A stretch of DNA of 64,000 nucleotides from Herbaspirillum chlorophenolicum (GCF_001189955.1 NZ_LFLT01000001.1:62001-126000), one strand, 5' to 3'. Counted from the stretch's first letter, positions 1-9,289 are shown. Program-made: numbers and translations. The notes: generated by a model not told the origin, from the letters alone.

Positions 1-125
1 CTGATCTGGCGGCTGATGGCCGAGCTGGCCACATTGAGCCGTTGTGAAGCCTCGCTGATCGAGCCGCAACGCACGACTTCCAGGAAGTAGCGCAGGGCAG
101 TGTCTTGCAGGTGCTGCGATTTCAT
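1..125 (-). CDS. LysR-family transcriptional regulator (N-terminal part only)
   Basis: The reverse strand from the ATG at 125-123 encodes MKSQHLQDTALRYFLEVVRC and continues GSISEASQRLNVASSAISRQ, the winged helix-turn-helix start of a LysR-type regulator. The gene runs off the left edge, so the effector domain is unseen. It is divergent from the peptide-type ABC operon that starts at 452. LysR regulators often control the divergent neighbour, so it may regulate that operon; this is inference. Confidence 0.85.
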   Translation of the reverse strand, partial: MKSQHLQDTALRYFLEVVRCGSISEASQRLNVASSAISRQI

Positions 126-192
126 CGTGGACCTCTTTTATGCCGATTGATGAAGTGCATTCAGGGTGCTGCAAAAAGATTTGCATGGTTTA

Positions 193-324
193 TTTGGTGC
201 AGTCTTCACGGCTTTGGTGCGTCGCCAGACAAAACGTCGGGGCCGAAAATGCTGCATCTGCGTGGCAAGCCGTGGCCCTGCTGCGATGCTGGCTTTCAAG
301 GTATCCATACATTGTGGTGCACAA
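193..324. promoter_or_regulatory. candidate operator region between LysR gene and ABC operon
   Basis: The 326-bp gap between the divergent genes holds no convincing gene. TTTGGTGC occurs at 193-200 and again at 213-220, exactly 20 bp apart, which places the copies on the same face of the helix. A small inverted repeat, TTGTG-GTG-CACAA, lies at 312-324. These could be binding sites for the divergent LysR protein. No clear -35/-10 pair was identified. Confidence 0.3.
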
Positions 325-451
325 ATCGAGCCATCTCTTTTTGGCAACGAAGGCATAGAAATTTGATTATTGCGGCATCGATAAAGACCGGCCTAGTATG
401 CCCTCGACGTCGCTGTTTTTTCAAACATTTCTCTTTCACGAAGGGGTTGGG

Positions 452-1990
452 ATGAACGCAATGAAGACATCTTTATTGGCCTGGTCGCGATGTGCATTGC
501 TGGTGGCAGGCGCCGCCGCATCGTTTTCCGCGATGGCCAACAAGGCCAACGACACACTGGTGTATGCGTCCGACAGCGAAGTCGAAAACATCAGCCAGTA
601 CCACAACAACCTGCGTGAAGGCGTGATCCTGGCCCACCTGATCTGGGACACCCTGATCTACCGCGACCCCAAGACCAACGAGTACAAGCCGCAACTGGCC
701 ACTGCCTGGAAGTGGGAGTCGCCCACGGCGCTGGTGCTGGATTTGCGCCAGGGCGTGCAATTCCAGAACGGCGACAAGTTCAGCGCCGACGACGTGGTGT
801 TTACCTTCAACTATGTGGTGTCGCCCGAGTCGAAGGCGGTCACGCGCCAGAACACCGACTGGATCAAGAGCGCCGACAAGCTGGGCGACTACAAGGTACG
901 CATCAACCTGAAGGCGCCGTTCCCGGCAGCGCTCGAATACCTGGCCGGCCCGCTGCCGGTCTATCCGGCGGCTTACTTCAAGAAGGTCGGGCTGGACGGT
1001 TTCGCCAAGGCGCCGATCGGCACCGGCCCTTACAAGGTGACCAGTGTGACGCCGGGGCAGGGCGTGACCCTGGTGAAGAACGCCGGCTACTTCAAGGACA
1101 GCCCACAGGGGCAGCCCAGCATCGGCAATATCAAGTTCGTGGTGATCCCCGATCCGGAAACCCGTGCGGCGCAACTGATGACCGGCGCCATCGACTGGAT
1201 CTGGCGCGTGCCGCCCGACCAGGCCGATTCGCTCAAGACCAATCCCAAGCTGGCGGTGCAAAGCGGCGAGACCATGCGCGTGGGCTTCCTTACGCTGGAT
1301 ACCACCGGTTCATCCTCGCCCAATTCGCCGTTCAAGGACCTGCGCGTGCGCCAGGCGGTCAACCATGCGATCAACCGCAAGGGTTACGCCGACAACCTGA
1401 TGCGCGGCGGCAGCCAGCCGGTCTACACCGCCTGCTTCCGCACCCAGTTCGGCTGCGATAGCAACGCCGCCATCAAGTTCGACTACAACCCGGCCAAGGC
1501 CAAGGAACTGCTGGCGGCGGCCGGCTATCCCAACGGCTTCGACACCGACATCTACGCCTACCGCGAACGCGAGGTGGCCGAAGCCATCATTGGCGACCTG
1601 CATAAGATCGGCATCCGCGCACGCCTGCATTACATGAAGTTCGCAGCCCTGCAAAACGAATACCGCAGCGGCAAGACCCCGATGAGTTTCTATTCCTGGG
1701 GCTCGTTCTCGATGAACGATACCTCGGCCTTCGCTGGCGTCTACTTCAAGGGCAGTGCCGACGACATCACCAAGGACCCGCAATTGCAGCAATACCTGCA
1801 GATCGCCGACTCCTCGATCGACCCGGCGGTGCGCAAGGCCAACTACACCAAGGCGCAGGAGTTGATCTCCAAGCAAGCCTATGTGGCGCCGATGTTTTCG
1901 TATTCGACGTTCTATGCCTACAACGCGCAGTTGAAGTTCCAGGGCTATCCGGATGAACTGCCCCGTTTCTACGAGGCCAGCTGGAAATAA
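452..1990 (+). CDS. ABC transporter substrate-binding protein, family 5 (peptide/nickel type)
   Basis: A periplasmic solute receptor of 512 residues, in the size range of DppA/OppA-like proteins. The start at 452 follows AAGGGG at 441-446; an in-frame ATG at 461 is possible. The N-terminus is a Sec signal peptide with likely cleavage after SFSAMA. The mature protein has typical family-5 features: an early LIWDTLIYRDP segment, LRQGVQFQNGDKFSADDVVF (about residue 95 on) and a C-terminal lobe with the hinge typical of SBP_bac_5. It is the first gene of an operon with two permeases, two ATPases and two M20 hydrolases. The ligand is probably a peptide or acylated amino acid, inferred from the downstream hydrolases; the sequence alone does not give it. 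Confidence 0.9.
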   Translation: MNAMKTSLLAWSRCALLVAGAAASFSAMANKANDTLVYASDSEVENISQYHNNLREGVILAHLIWDTLIYRDPKTNEYKPQLATAWKWESPTALVLDLRQGVQFQNGDKFSADDVVFTFNYVVSPESKAVTRQNTDWIKSADKLGDYKVRINLKAPFPAALEYLAGPLPVYPAAYFKKVGLDGFAKAPIGTGPYKVTSVTPGQGVTLVKNAGYFKDSPQGQPSIGNIKFVVIPDPETRAAQLMTGAIDWIWRVPPDQADSLKTNPKLAVQSGETMRVGFLTLDTTGSSSPNSPFKDLRVRQAVNHAINRKGYADNLMRGGSQPVYTACFRTQFGCDSNAAIKFDYNPAKAKELLAAAGYPNGFDTDIYAYREREVAEAIIGDLHKIGIRARLHYMKFAALQNEYRSGKTPMSFYSWGSFSMNDTSAFAGVYFKGSADDITKDPQLQQYLQIADSSIDPAVRKANYTKAQELISKQAYVAPMFSYSTFYAYNAQLKFQGYPDELPRFYEASWK

Positions 1991-2076
1991 GGTTGCGGCC
2001 GGGCAGGCCTGCAATTTGCAAGCACTGTCCGGCGCATCCCGCGCAGCTCCGCTCACCCATCACAGGGAACGCCGCC

Positions 2077-2994
2077 ATGTTGATATTCATCCTGCGCCGT
2101 CTGGCCATCGCCCTGTGCGTGGCGCTGACGGTGTCCATCGTCAGTTTCTCGCTGCTGCACATGTCGGGCGACCTGGCCACCGCCATTGCCGGGCCTGAAT
2201 CCAGCGCCGCCCAGGTCGAGCAGATCCGCGTGCAGTTCGGCCTGGACCGGCCGATGACCACGCAGTACGTGGACTGGCTTGCCAAGGCGGTGCACCTGGA
2301 CTTCGGCAATTCGTTCTACTTCAACGGCCCGGTGATGGAAATGATCGCCGAGCGCTTGCCGATCACCTTCAAGCTGGGCGGCAGCGCCTTGCTGCTGGCG
2401 ATCCTGGTGGCCATTCCGCTGGGCGTGCTGGCGGCCATCTACCGCGACACCTGGCTTGACCGCATTGCACTGATGATCGCCGTGGTCGGCCAGGCCATGC
2501 CCAGTTTCTGGTTCGGCCTCACGCTGATCCTGATTTTCGCCGTCACGCTGCACTGGCTGCCGGTGGCCGGCAATGAAAGCTGGCAGCACTTCATCCTGCC
2601 GGCGGTGGCATTGGGCTACTACGCCATGCCGGCGATGATGCGCCTGACCCGTTCCGGCATGCTGGAAGTGCTGGGTTCGGACTACATCCGCACTGCCCGC
2701 GCCAAGGGGCTGTCCAAGTCAAAGGTGGTGTTCAAGCATGCGTTGCGCAATGCTGTGATCCCGGTGGTGGCGCTGGCGGCGGTGGAGCTGGGCTTCATGC
2801 TGGGCGGCTCGGTGGTGATCGAATCGGTCTACTCGATGCAGGGCCTGGGCCAGCTGGCCTGGGACGCCATCTCGCGCAACGACTATCCGGTGGTGCAGGC
2901 GGTGGTGCTGATCATCGCCATGTTCTACATCGGCCTGACCTTCCTGGCCGACATCATCAATGCGCTGCTCGATCCGCGCATCCGCACCCGCTGA
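2077..2994 (+). CDS. ABC transporter permease, DppB/OppB type
   Basis: Inner-membrane permease subunit, 305 residues. The start at 2077 (MLIFILRRLAIALCV) is preceded by CACAGGGA, and the N-terminal FILRRL leading straight into the first membrane helix is typical of DppB proteins. The family N-terminal region (LRVQFGLDRP-like QIRVQFGLDRPMTTQYVDWL) and the cytoplasmic EAA loop (YIRTARAKGLSKSKVVFKHA) that docks on the ATPases are present. It should pair with the next gene as a heterodimeric channel. It lies 86 bp after the binding-protein gene and 10 bp before the second permease, so it is co-transcribed. Confidence 0.92.
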   Translation: MLIFILRRLAIALCVALTVSIVSFSLLHMSGDLATAIAGPESSAAQVEQIRVQFGLDRPMTTQYVDWLAKAVHLDFGNSFYFNGPVMEMIAERLPITFKLGGSALLLAILVAIPLGVLAAIYRDTWLDRIALMIAVVGQAMPSFWFGLTLILIFAVTLHWLPVAGNESWQHFILPAVALGYYAMPAMMRLTRSGMLEVLGSDYIRTARAKGLSKSKVVFKHALRNAVIPVVALAAVELGFMLGGSVVIESVYSMQGLGQLAWDAISRNDYPVVQAVVLIIAMFYIGLTFLADIINALLDPRIRTR

Positions 2995-3004
2995 AGGAGC
3001 CGAC

Positions 3005-3922
3005 ATGACCACCACATCCTCCGCCCTGCAACCGGGCGCGCTGCTGCAAGGCGCATTGAAGCCGGCGCCGGCCTGGCGCCGCAAGCTCAACCGCTTCCTG
3101 GGCCATCGCGGCTTGACGCTGGGCGCGGCCGTGCTGCTCCTGATCGTGCTGGCGGCAGTCTTTGCGCCGCTCCTGGCGCCGCATGACCCGTTCAATCAGG
3201 ATGTGTCGGCGCGGCTGATCCCGCCGGTCTGGAACGCGCAGGGCAGCTGGGAGCACATTCTCGGCACCGACAAGCTGGGCCGCGATTACCTGTCGCGGCT
3301 GATCTACGGCGCCCGCGTGTCGCTGATGATCGGTATTGCGGCGGCACTCATTTCGGGCTTGATCGGCACCACGCTGGGCGTACTGGCCGGTTACTTCGGC
3401 GGCCGCACCGACGCCGTCATCAGCTACCTGATCACCACCCGCCTGGCCATGCCGGTGGTGCTGGTGGCGCTGGCGATGGCATCGCTGGTGGGCGGTTCGC
3501 TCAAGGTGGTGATCATCCTGCTGGGCCTGTTGCTGTGGGACCGTTTCGCGGTGGTCACGCGCTCGGCCACGCAGCAGATCCGCGACGCCGAATTCATCGC
3601 CGCGGCCAAGGCCATCGGCGCTTCCACGCCCTACATCCTGGTGCGTGAGATCCTGCCCAACATCATGGGGGTGCTGATCGTGGTGGTGACGCTGGAGATG
3701 GCCCACGCGATCCTGCTGGAAGCCACGCTGTCCTTCCTTGGCCTGGGTGTGCAGCCGCCCACTCCGTCGTGGGGGCTGATGGTGTCGGAAGGCAAGTCCT
3801 ACATGTTCTTCAAGCCGTGGGTGATCGTCATCCCCGGCCTGGCGCTGGCGGTGCTGGTGCTGGCCATCAACCTGGTGGGCGACGGCATCCGCGACATCAA
3901 TGCGCCCGACGGCCGCAACTGA
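3005..3922 (+). CDS. ABC transporter permease, DppC/OppC type
   Basis: Second membrane subunit of the importer, 305 residues. ATG at 3005 follows GAAGGAGC, the end of the upstream gene. The DppC-type features are visible: an N-terminal cytoplasmic stretch, FLGHRGLTLGAAVLLLIVLA as first helix, APHDPFNQD, HILGTDKLGRDYLSRLIYGA, and an EAA loop (FIAAAKAIGASTPYILVREI). Five to six membrane helices are expected. It pairs with the DppB-like subunit. ILLEATLSFLGLGVQPPTPS near the C-terminus is a strong family signature. Confidence 0.92.
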   Translation: MTTTSSALQPGALLQGALKPAPAWRRKLNRFLGHRGLTLGAAVLLLIVLAAVFAPLLAPHDPFNQDVSARLIPPVWNAQGSWEHILGTDKLGRDYLSRLIYGARVSLMIGIAAALISGLIGTTLGVLAGYFGGRTDAVISYLITTRLAMPVVLVALAMASLVGGSLKVVIILLGLLLWDRFAVVTRSATQQIRDAEFIAAAKAIGASTPYILVREILPNIMGVLIVVVTLEMAHAILLEATLSFLGLGVQPPTPSWGLMVSEGKSYMFFKPWVIVIPGLALAVLVLAINLVGDGIRDINAPDGRN

Positions 3923-3953
3923 GCCGCAACCGATTGCAGTCAAGGAGAAAGCC

Positions 3954-4964
3954 ATGAGCGTATTGCTGGATGTGAAAAACCTGAAGGTCGACCTGCCCAC
4001 CGAAAACGGCATGCTGCATGCGGTGCGCGGCATCGACTTCCAGGTGCGGCGCGGCGAGATGCTGTGCCTGGTCGGCGAATCCGGCTGTGGCAAGTCGATG
4101 ACTTCGCTGGCGCTGATGGGCCTGTTGCCGCGCAAGGCGCAGTGCAGCGCCGACCATATCCTGTTCGACGGCGCCGACCTGAACGGCATGTCCGAGAAGC
4201 AGCTGATGCAGCTGCGCGGCAAGCGCATGGCGATGATCTTCCAGGAGCCGATGACCTCGCTCAATCCCGCCTACACGCTGGGAAACCAGCTGTGCGAGGC
4301 AATGCTGCAGCAGCCGCACGTCACCCGCGCCGAGGCGCGCGAGCGGGCGATCTACCTGTTGCACCGCACCGGCATCGCCAACGCCGAAGACCGGTTGCGC
4401 CAGTATCCGCACCAGTTGTCCGGCGGCCTGCGCCAGCGCGTGATGATCGCCATGTCGCTCATGTGCGGTCCCGACCTGATCATCGCCGACGAGCCGACCA
4501 CCGCGCTGGACGTGACCATCCAGGCGCAGATCCTGCGCATGATCCGCGAGCTGCAGCAAGAGTTCGGCACGGCCGTAGTCTTCATTACACACGATCTCGG
4601 CGTGGTCTCGCGCATCGCCGACCGCGTGGCGGTGATGTATGCGGGGCAGGTGGTCGAGACTTCCGATGTCGGCCAATTGTTCGAGCAGCCGCGCCATCCG
4701 TACACGCGCGGCCTGCTCAACTGCATTCCGGTGCGCGGCAAGACGCCGCCGGGCAGCCGCCTGCAAGCCATCCCCGGCGTGGTGCCCAGCCTGGTGGGCA
4801 ACGTCGCCGGCTGTACCTTTCGCAACCGCTGTACGCTGGCCGATGCCGGCTGCGAGGCCGAGCCGCCGATGGCGGCGTGCGGCAGCGACGGGCATCCGCA
4901 CTATGCGCGCTGCCACAAGCCGGACGCGCTGACGCAAACCGAAGAGATGGAGGTGCTGGCATGA
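3954..4964 (+). CDS. ABC transporter ATP-binding protein, DppD/OppD type
   Basis: Cytoplasmic ATPase of 336 residues. ATG at 3954 follows CAAGGAG. Walker A is GESGCGKS (about residues 40-47), the signature is QLSGGLRQR, Walker B is [12 protein letters not shown], and the switch His is in FITHDLG. The C-terminal oligopeptide/dipeptide extension is present, with its Cys cluster ([19 protein letters not shown]) and RCHKPD end. The stop codon overlaps the next gene's start (ATGA at 4961), so translation of the two ATPases is coupled. It works as a heterodimer with the next gene product. Confidence 0.93.
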   Translation: MSVLLDVKNLKVDLPTENGMLHAVRGIDFQVRRGEMLCLVGESGCGKSMTSLALMGLLPRKAQCSADHILFDGADLNGMSEKQLMQLRGKRMAMIFQEPMTSLNPAYTLGNQLCEAMLQQPHVTRAEARERAIYLLHRTGIANAEDRLRQYPHQLSGGLRQRVMIAMSLMCGPDLIIADEPTTALDVTIQAQILRMIRELQQEFGTAVVFITHDLGVVSRIADRVAVMYAGQVVETSDVGQLFEQPRHPYTRGLLNCIPVRGKTPPGSRLQAIPGVVPSLVGNVAGCTFRNRCTLADAGCEAEPPMAACGSDGHPHYARCHKPDALTQTEEMEVLA

Positions 4965-5827
4965 ACATGGGCGATCTGGGAAAATTTTTGCCGGCCGAAC
5001 CGCCGGCCCCCACTGGCGACATTGCGCTGGAGTTGTGCGCGCTGTCCAAGGTGTACCAATTGAAGCGCGGCCTGTTCAAGGCGCCGGTGGCGCTGAAGGC
5101 GGTCGATGACGTGTCGCTGCGCTTGTACCGCGGCGAGACGCTGGGACTGGTGGGCGAGTCCGGTTGCGGCAAGAGCACGCTGGCCAAGATGCTGCTGGGC
5201 CTGCTGGAGCCGACCTCGGGCAATGTGCTGGTCAACGGCCAGGAGGTCGACCCGACCAGGCGCCGCGACAATGCGCGCCATATCCAGCCGATTTTCCAGG
5301 ATCCGTATTCGTCGCTCAACCCGCGCAAGACCGTGGCGCAGATCGTCGGCCTGCCGCTGAAGCTGCATGGCATCGGCAAGGCTGCCGAGCAAGAGAAGGC
5401 GGTGCGCCGGATTCTCGACCTGGTGGGCATGCCCGAGCGCACCTATGGGCAGTATCCGAACCAGCTGTCCGGCGGCCAGCGCCAGCGCGTGGCGATTGCG
5501 CGTGCGCTGATCCTGCGGCCCGACATCCTGATCTGCGACGAGCCGACCTCGGCGCTGGATGTGTCGGTACAGGCGCAGATCCTGAACCTGCTGCTGGACC
5601 TGAAGGCCGAGTTCGGGCTGACCTACCTGTTCATCAGCCATGACCTGGGTGTGGTGGAGCATCTGGTGGACCGGGTGGCGGTGATGAACAAGGGCTGCAT
5701 TGTCGAGCTGCAGACGCGCGAGAAAATTTTCAGCGATGCCCAGCATCCCTATACCCGCATGCTGCTGGCTTCGGCGCTCACGCCGGAGCCGGGCCGGGGT
5801 ATCCCCGAACTCGCCGCGGCCGCCTGA
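4961..5827 (+). CDS. ABC transporter ATP-binding protein, DppF/OppF type
   Basis: Second ATPase, 288 residues, starting in a 4-base overlap with the first. An N-terminal family segment (LCALSKVYQLKRGLFK) precedes Walker A GESGCGKS; the signature is QLSGGQRQR, Walker B is ILICDEPTSALD, and the switch is FISHDLGVVEHL. The C-terminal extension is shorter than in OppF, ending soon after HPYTRMLLASALTPEP without the Cys cluster seen in the partner. Last transporter gene; 104 bp separate it from the M20 peptidase gene, which has its own strong ribosome-binding site. Confidence 0.92.
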   Translation: MNMGDLGKFLPAEPPAPTGDIALELCALSKVYQLKRGLFKAPVALKAVDDVSLRLYRGETLGLVGESGCGKSTLAKMLLGLLEPTSGNVLVNGQEVDPTRRRDNARHIQPIFQDPYSSLNPRKTVAQIVGLPLKLHGIGKAAEQEKAVRRILDLVGMPERTYGQYPNQLSGGQRQRVAIARALILRPDILICDEPTSALDVSVQAQILNLLLDLKAEFGLTYLFISHDLGVVEHLVDRVAVMNKGCIVELQTREKIFSDAQHPYTRMLLASALTPEPGRGIPELAAAA

Positions 5828-5931
5828 ACGACGCCATCGCAACCGAACGAAATGCACGACGCCGAAGCGGGCAGGGAGATCTGCCGCCGTCGCCGATGAA
5901 TGAATTGAACCAGACCCAGAGGAGAATCAGC

Positions 5932-7341
5932 ATGAGCAGAGCACAAGCCATCGCCGGCGTGGAAGCGTATTTCGATGACGGCCGTTTCATGGAAACGATG
6001 AAAAAGCGCGTCGCCATCCGCACCGAGAGCCAGGAGCCGGCCAGTCGCCCCATCCTGTACGACTATCTCCATCTGGAGATGGCGCCCTACCTGGAGAGCC
6101 TGGGCTTTACCTGCGAGGTGGTGGACAGTCCGCTGCCTGGCGGCAGCCCGTTCCTCATCGCCGAACGGATGGAAGCAGCAGCGTCATTCACGCTCCTGAC
6201 CTATGGCCACGGCGATGTCGTGCGCGGTTACGACAAGCAATGGCGCACCGGCCTGTCGCCTTGGGAAATCGTGGTCGACGGCGACCGTTGGTATGGCCGC
6301 GGCACCGCCGATAACAAGGCGCAGCACACGATCAACCTGGCTGCGCTGGAAGAGGTCATCAAGGCGCGCGGCGGCAAGCTGGGCTACAACGTCAAGGTGA
6401 TTCTGGAAATGGGCGAGGAGACCGGCTCGCCCGGCCTGAATGCGGTTTGCCAGGCATATGCCGGGCGCCTCAAGGCGGATGTCTTCATCGCTTCCGATGG
6501 GCCGCGCGTGAACGCGCCTACGCCGACCATGTTCCTCGGCTCGCGCGGCGGCTGCAATTTCGACCTCACGGTCAACCTGCGCGACGGCGGCCACCATTCC
6601 GGCAATTGGGGCGGTTTGCTGCGCAATCCGGGCGTGCGCCTGGCCAATGCGATCGCGTGCCTGGTGGATGGACGCGGCCGCATCCGTGTACCCAGCCTGT
6701 TGCCGGATGCGTTCCCGCAGAGCGTGCGCAATGCGCTGGCCGAGGTCAAGGTTGGCGGCGGCCCCACCGATCCCGAGGTCGATGCCGAATGGGGCGAGCC
6801 CGGCATGACGCCGGCCGAGCGCGTGTTCGGCTGGAATACGCTGGAGGTGCTGGCCTTCAAGACCGGCAATCCGGAGGCGCCGGTCAACGCCATCCCCGGC
6901 CACGCCAGCGCGCATTGCCAGATCCGTTTCGTGGTCGGCAGCGATGACCGCAACTTCATCGCCAACATCCGCGCCCATCTCGACGCGCATGGCTACAGCG
7001 ACGTGGGCGTGGCGCTGTCGGGCGTGCAGTTCGCCGCCACCCGCCTCGATCCGGATGACGAATGGGTGCGCTGGGGGCTGGCTTCGATGCAGGAGACCAG
7101 CGGCAAGAAGCCCACGCTGCTGCCCAACCTGGGCGGCTCGCTGCCCAACGATGTGTTTTCCGAAACGCTGGGGCTGCCGACGCTGTGGGTGCCGCACTCG
7201 TATCCGGCTTGCTCACAGCACGCGCCTAACGAGCATATACTGGCCAGCGTATCGCGCGAGTCGCTGCAGGTGATGGCGGGGCTGTTCTGGGATCTGGCAG
7301 AGCAAGGCACGCAAGTCATGGCGCGCCGTGCGGTTGCATGA
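5932..7341 (+). CDS. M20-family metallopeptidase
   Basis: A 469-residue cytoplasmic zinc hydrolase of the M20 family. The start at 5932 is chosen because AGAGGAGAATC lies just upstream and the product begins MSRAQAIAGVEAYF; an upstream in-frame ATG at 5896 lacks such a site. The metal/catalytic pattern is visible: YGHGDVV (first His and catalytic Asp), GRGTADNK (bridging Asp), EMGEETGSPGL (general-base Glu and metal Glu), and a late His near LWVPHSYPACSQHAPNEH. No signal peptide. Its position behind a peptide-type importer suggests it cleaves the imported peptide or N-acyl amino acid. Confidence 0.88.
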   Translation: MSRAQAIAGVEAYFDDGRFMETMKKRVAIRTESQEPASRPILYDYLHLEMAPYLESLGFTCEVVDSPLPGGSPFLIAERMEAAASFTLLTYGHGDVVRGYDKQWRTGLSPWEIVVDGDRWYGRGTADNKAQHTINLAALEEVIKARGGKLGYNVKVILEMGEETGSPGLNAVCQAYAGRLKADVFIASDGPRVNAPTPTMFLGSRGGCNFDLTVNLRDGGHHSGNWGGLLRNPGVRLANAIACLVDGRGRIRVPSLLPDAFPQSVRNALAEVKVGGGPTDPEVDAEWGEPGMTPAERVFGWNTLEVLAFKTGNPEAPVNAIPGHASAHCQIRFVVGSDDRNFIANIRAHLDAHGYSDVGVALSGVQFAATRLDPDDEWVRWGLASMQETSGKKPTLLPNLGGSLPNDVFSETLGLPTLWVPHSYPACSQHAPNEHILASVSRESLQVMAGLFWDLAEQGTQVMARRAVA

Positions 7342-7371
7342 CTGCATTCCTGAATTCACCGGAGAACAAGA

Positions 7372-8574
7372 TTGATTGACGCCAATGCCGCCAAGGCCTA
7401 TTGCCGGGTCGACGACCTGGACGATATCCGGGAAGACATCGTCGGCATCCGCCGCCATCTCCACCAGCATCCCGAGCTTTCCTTCCAGGAGGCGGATACG
7501 GCGACGCTGGTGGCTGCGCGATTGGAAGAGTGGGGTTACGCGGTCACGCGCGATATTGGCGGCAACGGCCTGGTGGGCACGCTGCGCGCCGGCAGCAGCA
7601 CGCGCAGCATCGGCTTGCGGGCCGACATGGATGCCTTGCCCATTGCCGAGCAGACGGGACTGCCATATGCCAGCCGCAACCACGGCACCATGCATGCCTG
7701 CGGCCATGACGGCCATACCGCCATGCTGCTGGGGGCGGCACGCCACCTGGCGCGCACGCGCAATTTCGACGGCACGCTGAACCTGATTTTCCAGCCGGCC
7801 GAGGAAGCGGGTTTCAACAGCGGCGCCCAGAAGATGCTGGAAGACCGCCTGTTCGAACGTTTCCCCTGCGACGCGGTGTTCGGCATCCACAACCATCCGG
7901 GCGTGGCGGCCGGCACCTTCATGTTCCGCAGCGGGCCTTTCATGGCGGCGTGCGATACGGTCAAGATCAGGATCGTCGGCAAGGGCAGCCATGCGGCGCG
8001 CCCGCACCTGTCGGTCGATCCGGTGGTGACGGCGGCCAGCCTGGTGATGGCGCTGCAGACGGTGGTTGCGCGCAATGTCGATCCGATGGAAACGGCGGTG
8101 ATCACGGTCGGCTCGCTGCATGCCGGGAATGCCTCCAACGTGATCCCGGAGTTTGCGACCATGGAGCTCAGCGTGCGCTCCTTCAAGCCCGAAGTGCGCG
8201 AGCTGCTGGAAGTGCGCATCCGCGCGCTGGCCGAGACGCATGCCGCCAGCTACGGCGCACGCGCCGAGATCGATTACCTGCGCGGTTATCCGGTACTGGT
8301 CAACAGCGATGCCGAGACCGAGTTCGCGCGCAGCGTGGCCGTTGAGCTGGTGGGCGAGGAGCACGTGATCGCGCCGTTCGGCCCGATCGCCGGCAGCGAG
8401 GATTTCGCCTATTTCCTGCAGCAGCGTCCCGGTTGCTTCTTGCGGGTGGGGAACGGCCAGGGCCAGCTGATGCTGCATAACGCACACTATGATTTCAACG
8501 ACGAGAACATCCCGGTCGGCGCCGCCTATTGGACCCGCCTGGTGGAGCGCTGGCTGGCAATCCAGCCGGGTTGA
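7372..8574 (+). CDS. M20D amidohydrolase (hippurate hydrolase/IAA-amino-acid hydrolase type)
   Basis: A 400-residue amidohydrolase. The best start is the TTG at 7372 after CCGGAGAACAAG; no ATG exists before the conserved LRADMDALP block, so an ATG start would lose the N-terminal domain. Family motifs: LRADMDALPI, MHACGHDGHTAMLLGAA (metal ligands and Cys ligand), FQPAEEAGFNSG, GIHNHPGVAAGTF, a dimerisation lid domain with GKGSHAARPH, and FGPIAGSEDFAYFL near the end. Members release amino acids from N-acyl conjugates. With the preceding peptidase it may degrade the importer's substrate; which conjugate is not visible from sequence. Confidence 0.88.
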   Translation: MIDANAAKAYCRVDDLDDIREDIVGIRRHLHQHPELSFQEADTATLVAARLEEWGYAVTRDIGGNGLVGTLRAGSSTRSIGLRADMDALPIAEQTGLPYASRNHGTMHACGHDGHTAMLLGAARHLARTRNFDGTLNLIFQPAEEAGFNSGAQKMLEDRLFERFPCDAVFGIHNHPGVAAGTFMFRSGPFMAACDTVKIRIVGKGSHAARPHLSVDPVVTAASLVMALQTVVARNVDPMETAVITVGSLHAGNASNVIPEFATMELSVRSFKPEVRELLEVRIRALAETHAASYGARAEIDYLRGYPVLVNSDAETEFARSVAVELVGEEHVIAPFGPIAGSEDFAYFLQQRPGCFLRVGNGQGQLMLHNAHYDFNDENIPVGAAYWTRLVERWLAIQPG

Positions 8575-8599
8575 ACGGCTGGAAAGCTGCGCCGGCACT

Positions 8600-8622
8600 G
8601 CTTATTCCGCCGGCGAATAAGC
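8600..8622 (+). terminator. hairpin downstream of the amidohydrolase gene, possible terminator
   Basis: GCTTATTC at 8600-8607 is the exact complement of GAATAAGC at 8615-8622 with a 7-base GC-rich loop. It lies 26 bp after the stop of the amidohydrolase gene. No run of T follows on the + strand, so it may be an RNA-stability hairpin and not a terminator. Confidence 0.3.
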
Positions 8623-8674
8623 GCATGACGAATGCTTTGTTCCGTATGCAAGGGGGCTTCGATATAGTGAATCC

Positions 8675-8749
8675 GTCTCCTCAATAACCTCTTGGACTTG
8701 GACATTGAGTTTGAACCCGCCACGCGCAAGCCTGGCGGGTTTTCTTTTT
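8675..8749 (+). ncRNA. candidate small RNA (about 75 nt) with its own promoter and terminator
   Basis: TATAGT at 8663-8668 is a good -10; the -35 (around 8640-8645, TTCCGT) is poor. From about 8675 the transcript would begin GTCTCCTC, form a stem CTCAAT/ATTGAG whose loop carries ACCTCTTGG, and end in a strong intrinsic terminator at 8715-8749. There is no open frame of note. Two pyrimidine-rich segments, UCUCC and CCUCUU, are anti-Shine-Dalgarno-like. A second candidate with the same 5' motif lies near 10507. A family called betaproteobacterial toxic small RNA exists in Rfam; whether this belongs to it cannot be decided by eye. Confidence 0.5.
8715..8749 (+). terminator. strong intrinsic terminator
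   Basis: ACCCGCCA (8715-8722) pairs perfectly with TGGCGGGT (8733-8740) around a 10-base loop, followed by TTTCTTTTT. It ends the candidate small RNA and could also stop read-through from the amidohydrolase gene. Confidence 0.85.
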
Positions 8750-8951
8750 GCGCGCCCGGTTTTCAGGTTTTTCCTGATGTGGCGCGCATGCCATACCTCT
8801 GCCCAACGTCAGGAATTCCCCGATGGTTGCCGGTAGGGTAAATGCCTACCATGAGCATCAATGAAACGCGGTCTGTAGCTCCGGATTTCGAGATGGGAAT
8901 GCCGAATTGCAATATAGACCTCTTGCGAATGAATGTTGATGGGAGGCCGTC

Positions 8952-9269
8952 ATGACGATCGTCGCCGAATCCGTACCCGGTGAAATTACCTTGATGTTTA
9001 TCAGCTATCTGCTGTTTTGCACCGTCTTGATATACCTGTTTGTGATGACCGACCGCGAATGGGGCCGTCTGGAAGTGTCGTTGGACGACGCCGGCAAGCG
9101 TGGGCCGGAACAGGCGGCGGCTTCGACTTTTTCATCCCACGAAGCCGGCATCGATCCCGAGTGGGCATTTGCCGAGGTGGATGTTGGCCGGTCGCTGCGC
9201 CATTGCGCGCAACACCATCCCCTGAATTGCTCCTGCTTTTTGCAAGGGCAGCCTAAGGAAGAGGCTTGA
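8952..9269 (+). CDS. small membrane protein of unknown function
   Basis: A 105-residue frame with a strong ribosome-binding site (GGGAGG) just before the ATG at 8952, and TATAGA around 8921 as a possible -10. One hydrophobic helix spans about residues 13-32 (LMFISYLLFCTVLIYLFVM), followed by a polar tail with an acidic segment, several His and two Cys near the end (CAQHHPLNCSCF). I do not recognise a family. It stands alone between the candidate small RNA and a G-rich tract. The good start signals support it, but the lack of a recognised homologue keeps confidence moderate. Confidence 0.5.
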   Translation: MTIVAESVPGEITLMFISYLLFCTVLIYLFVMTDREWGRLEVSLDDAGKRGPEQAAASTFSSHEAGIDPEWAFAEVDVGRSLRHCAQHHPLNCSCFLQGQPKEEA

Positions 9270-9289
9270 ACGTGCCGGTGAAGAGAATT

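Noticed and set aside
8600-8622. Hairpin after the amidohydrolase gene as definite terminator
   Set aside because: No T-run follows; listed only as a possible terminator.
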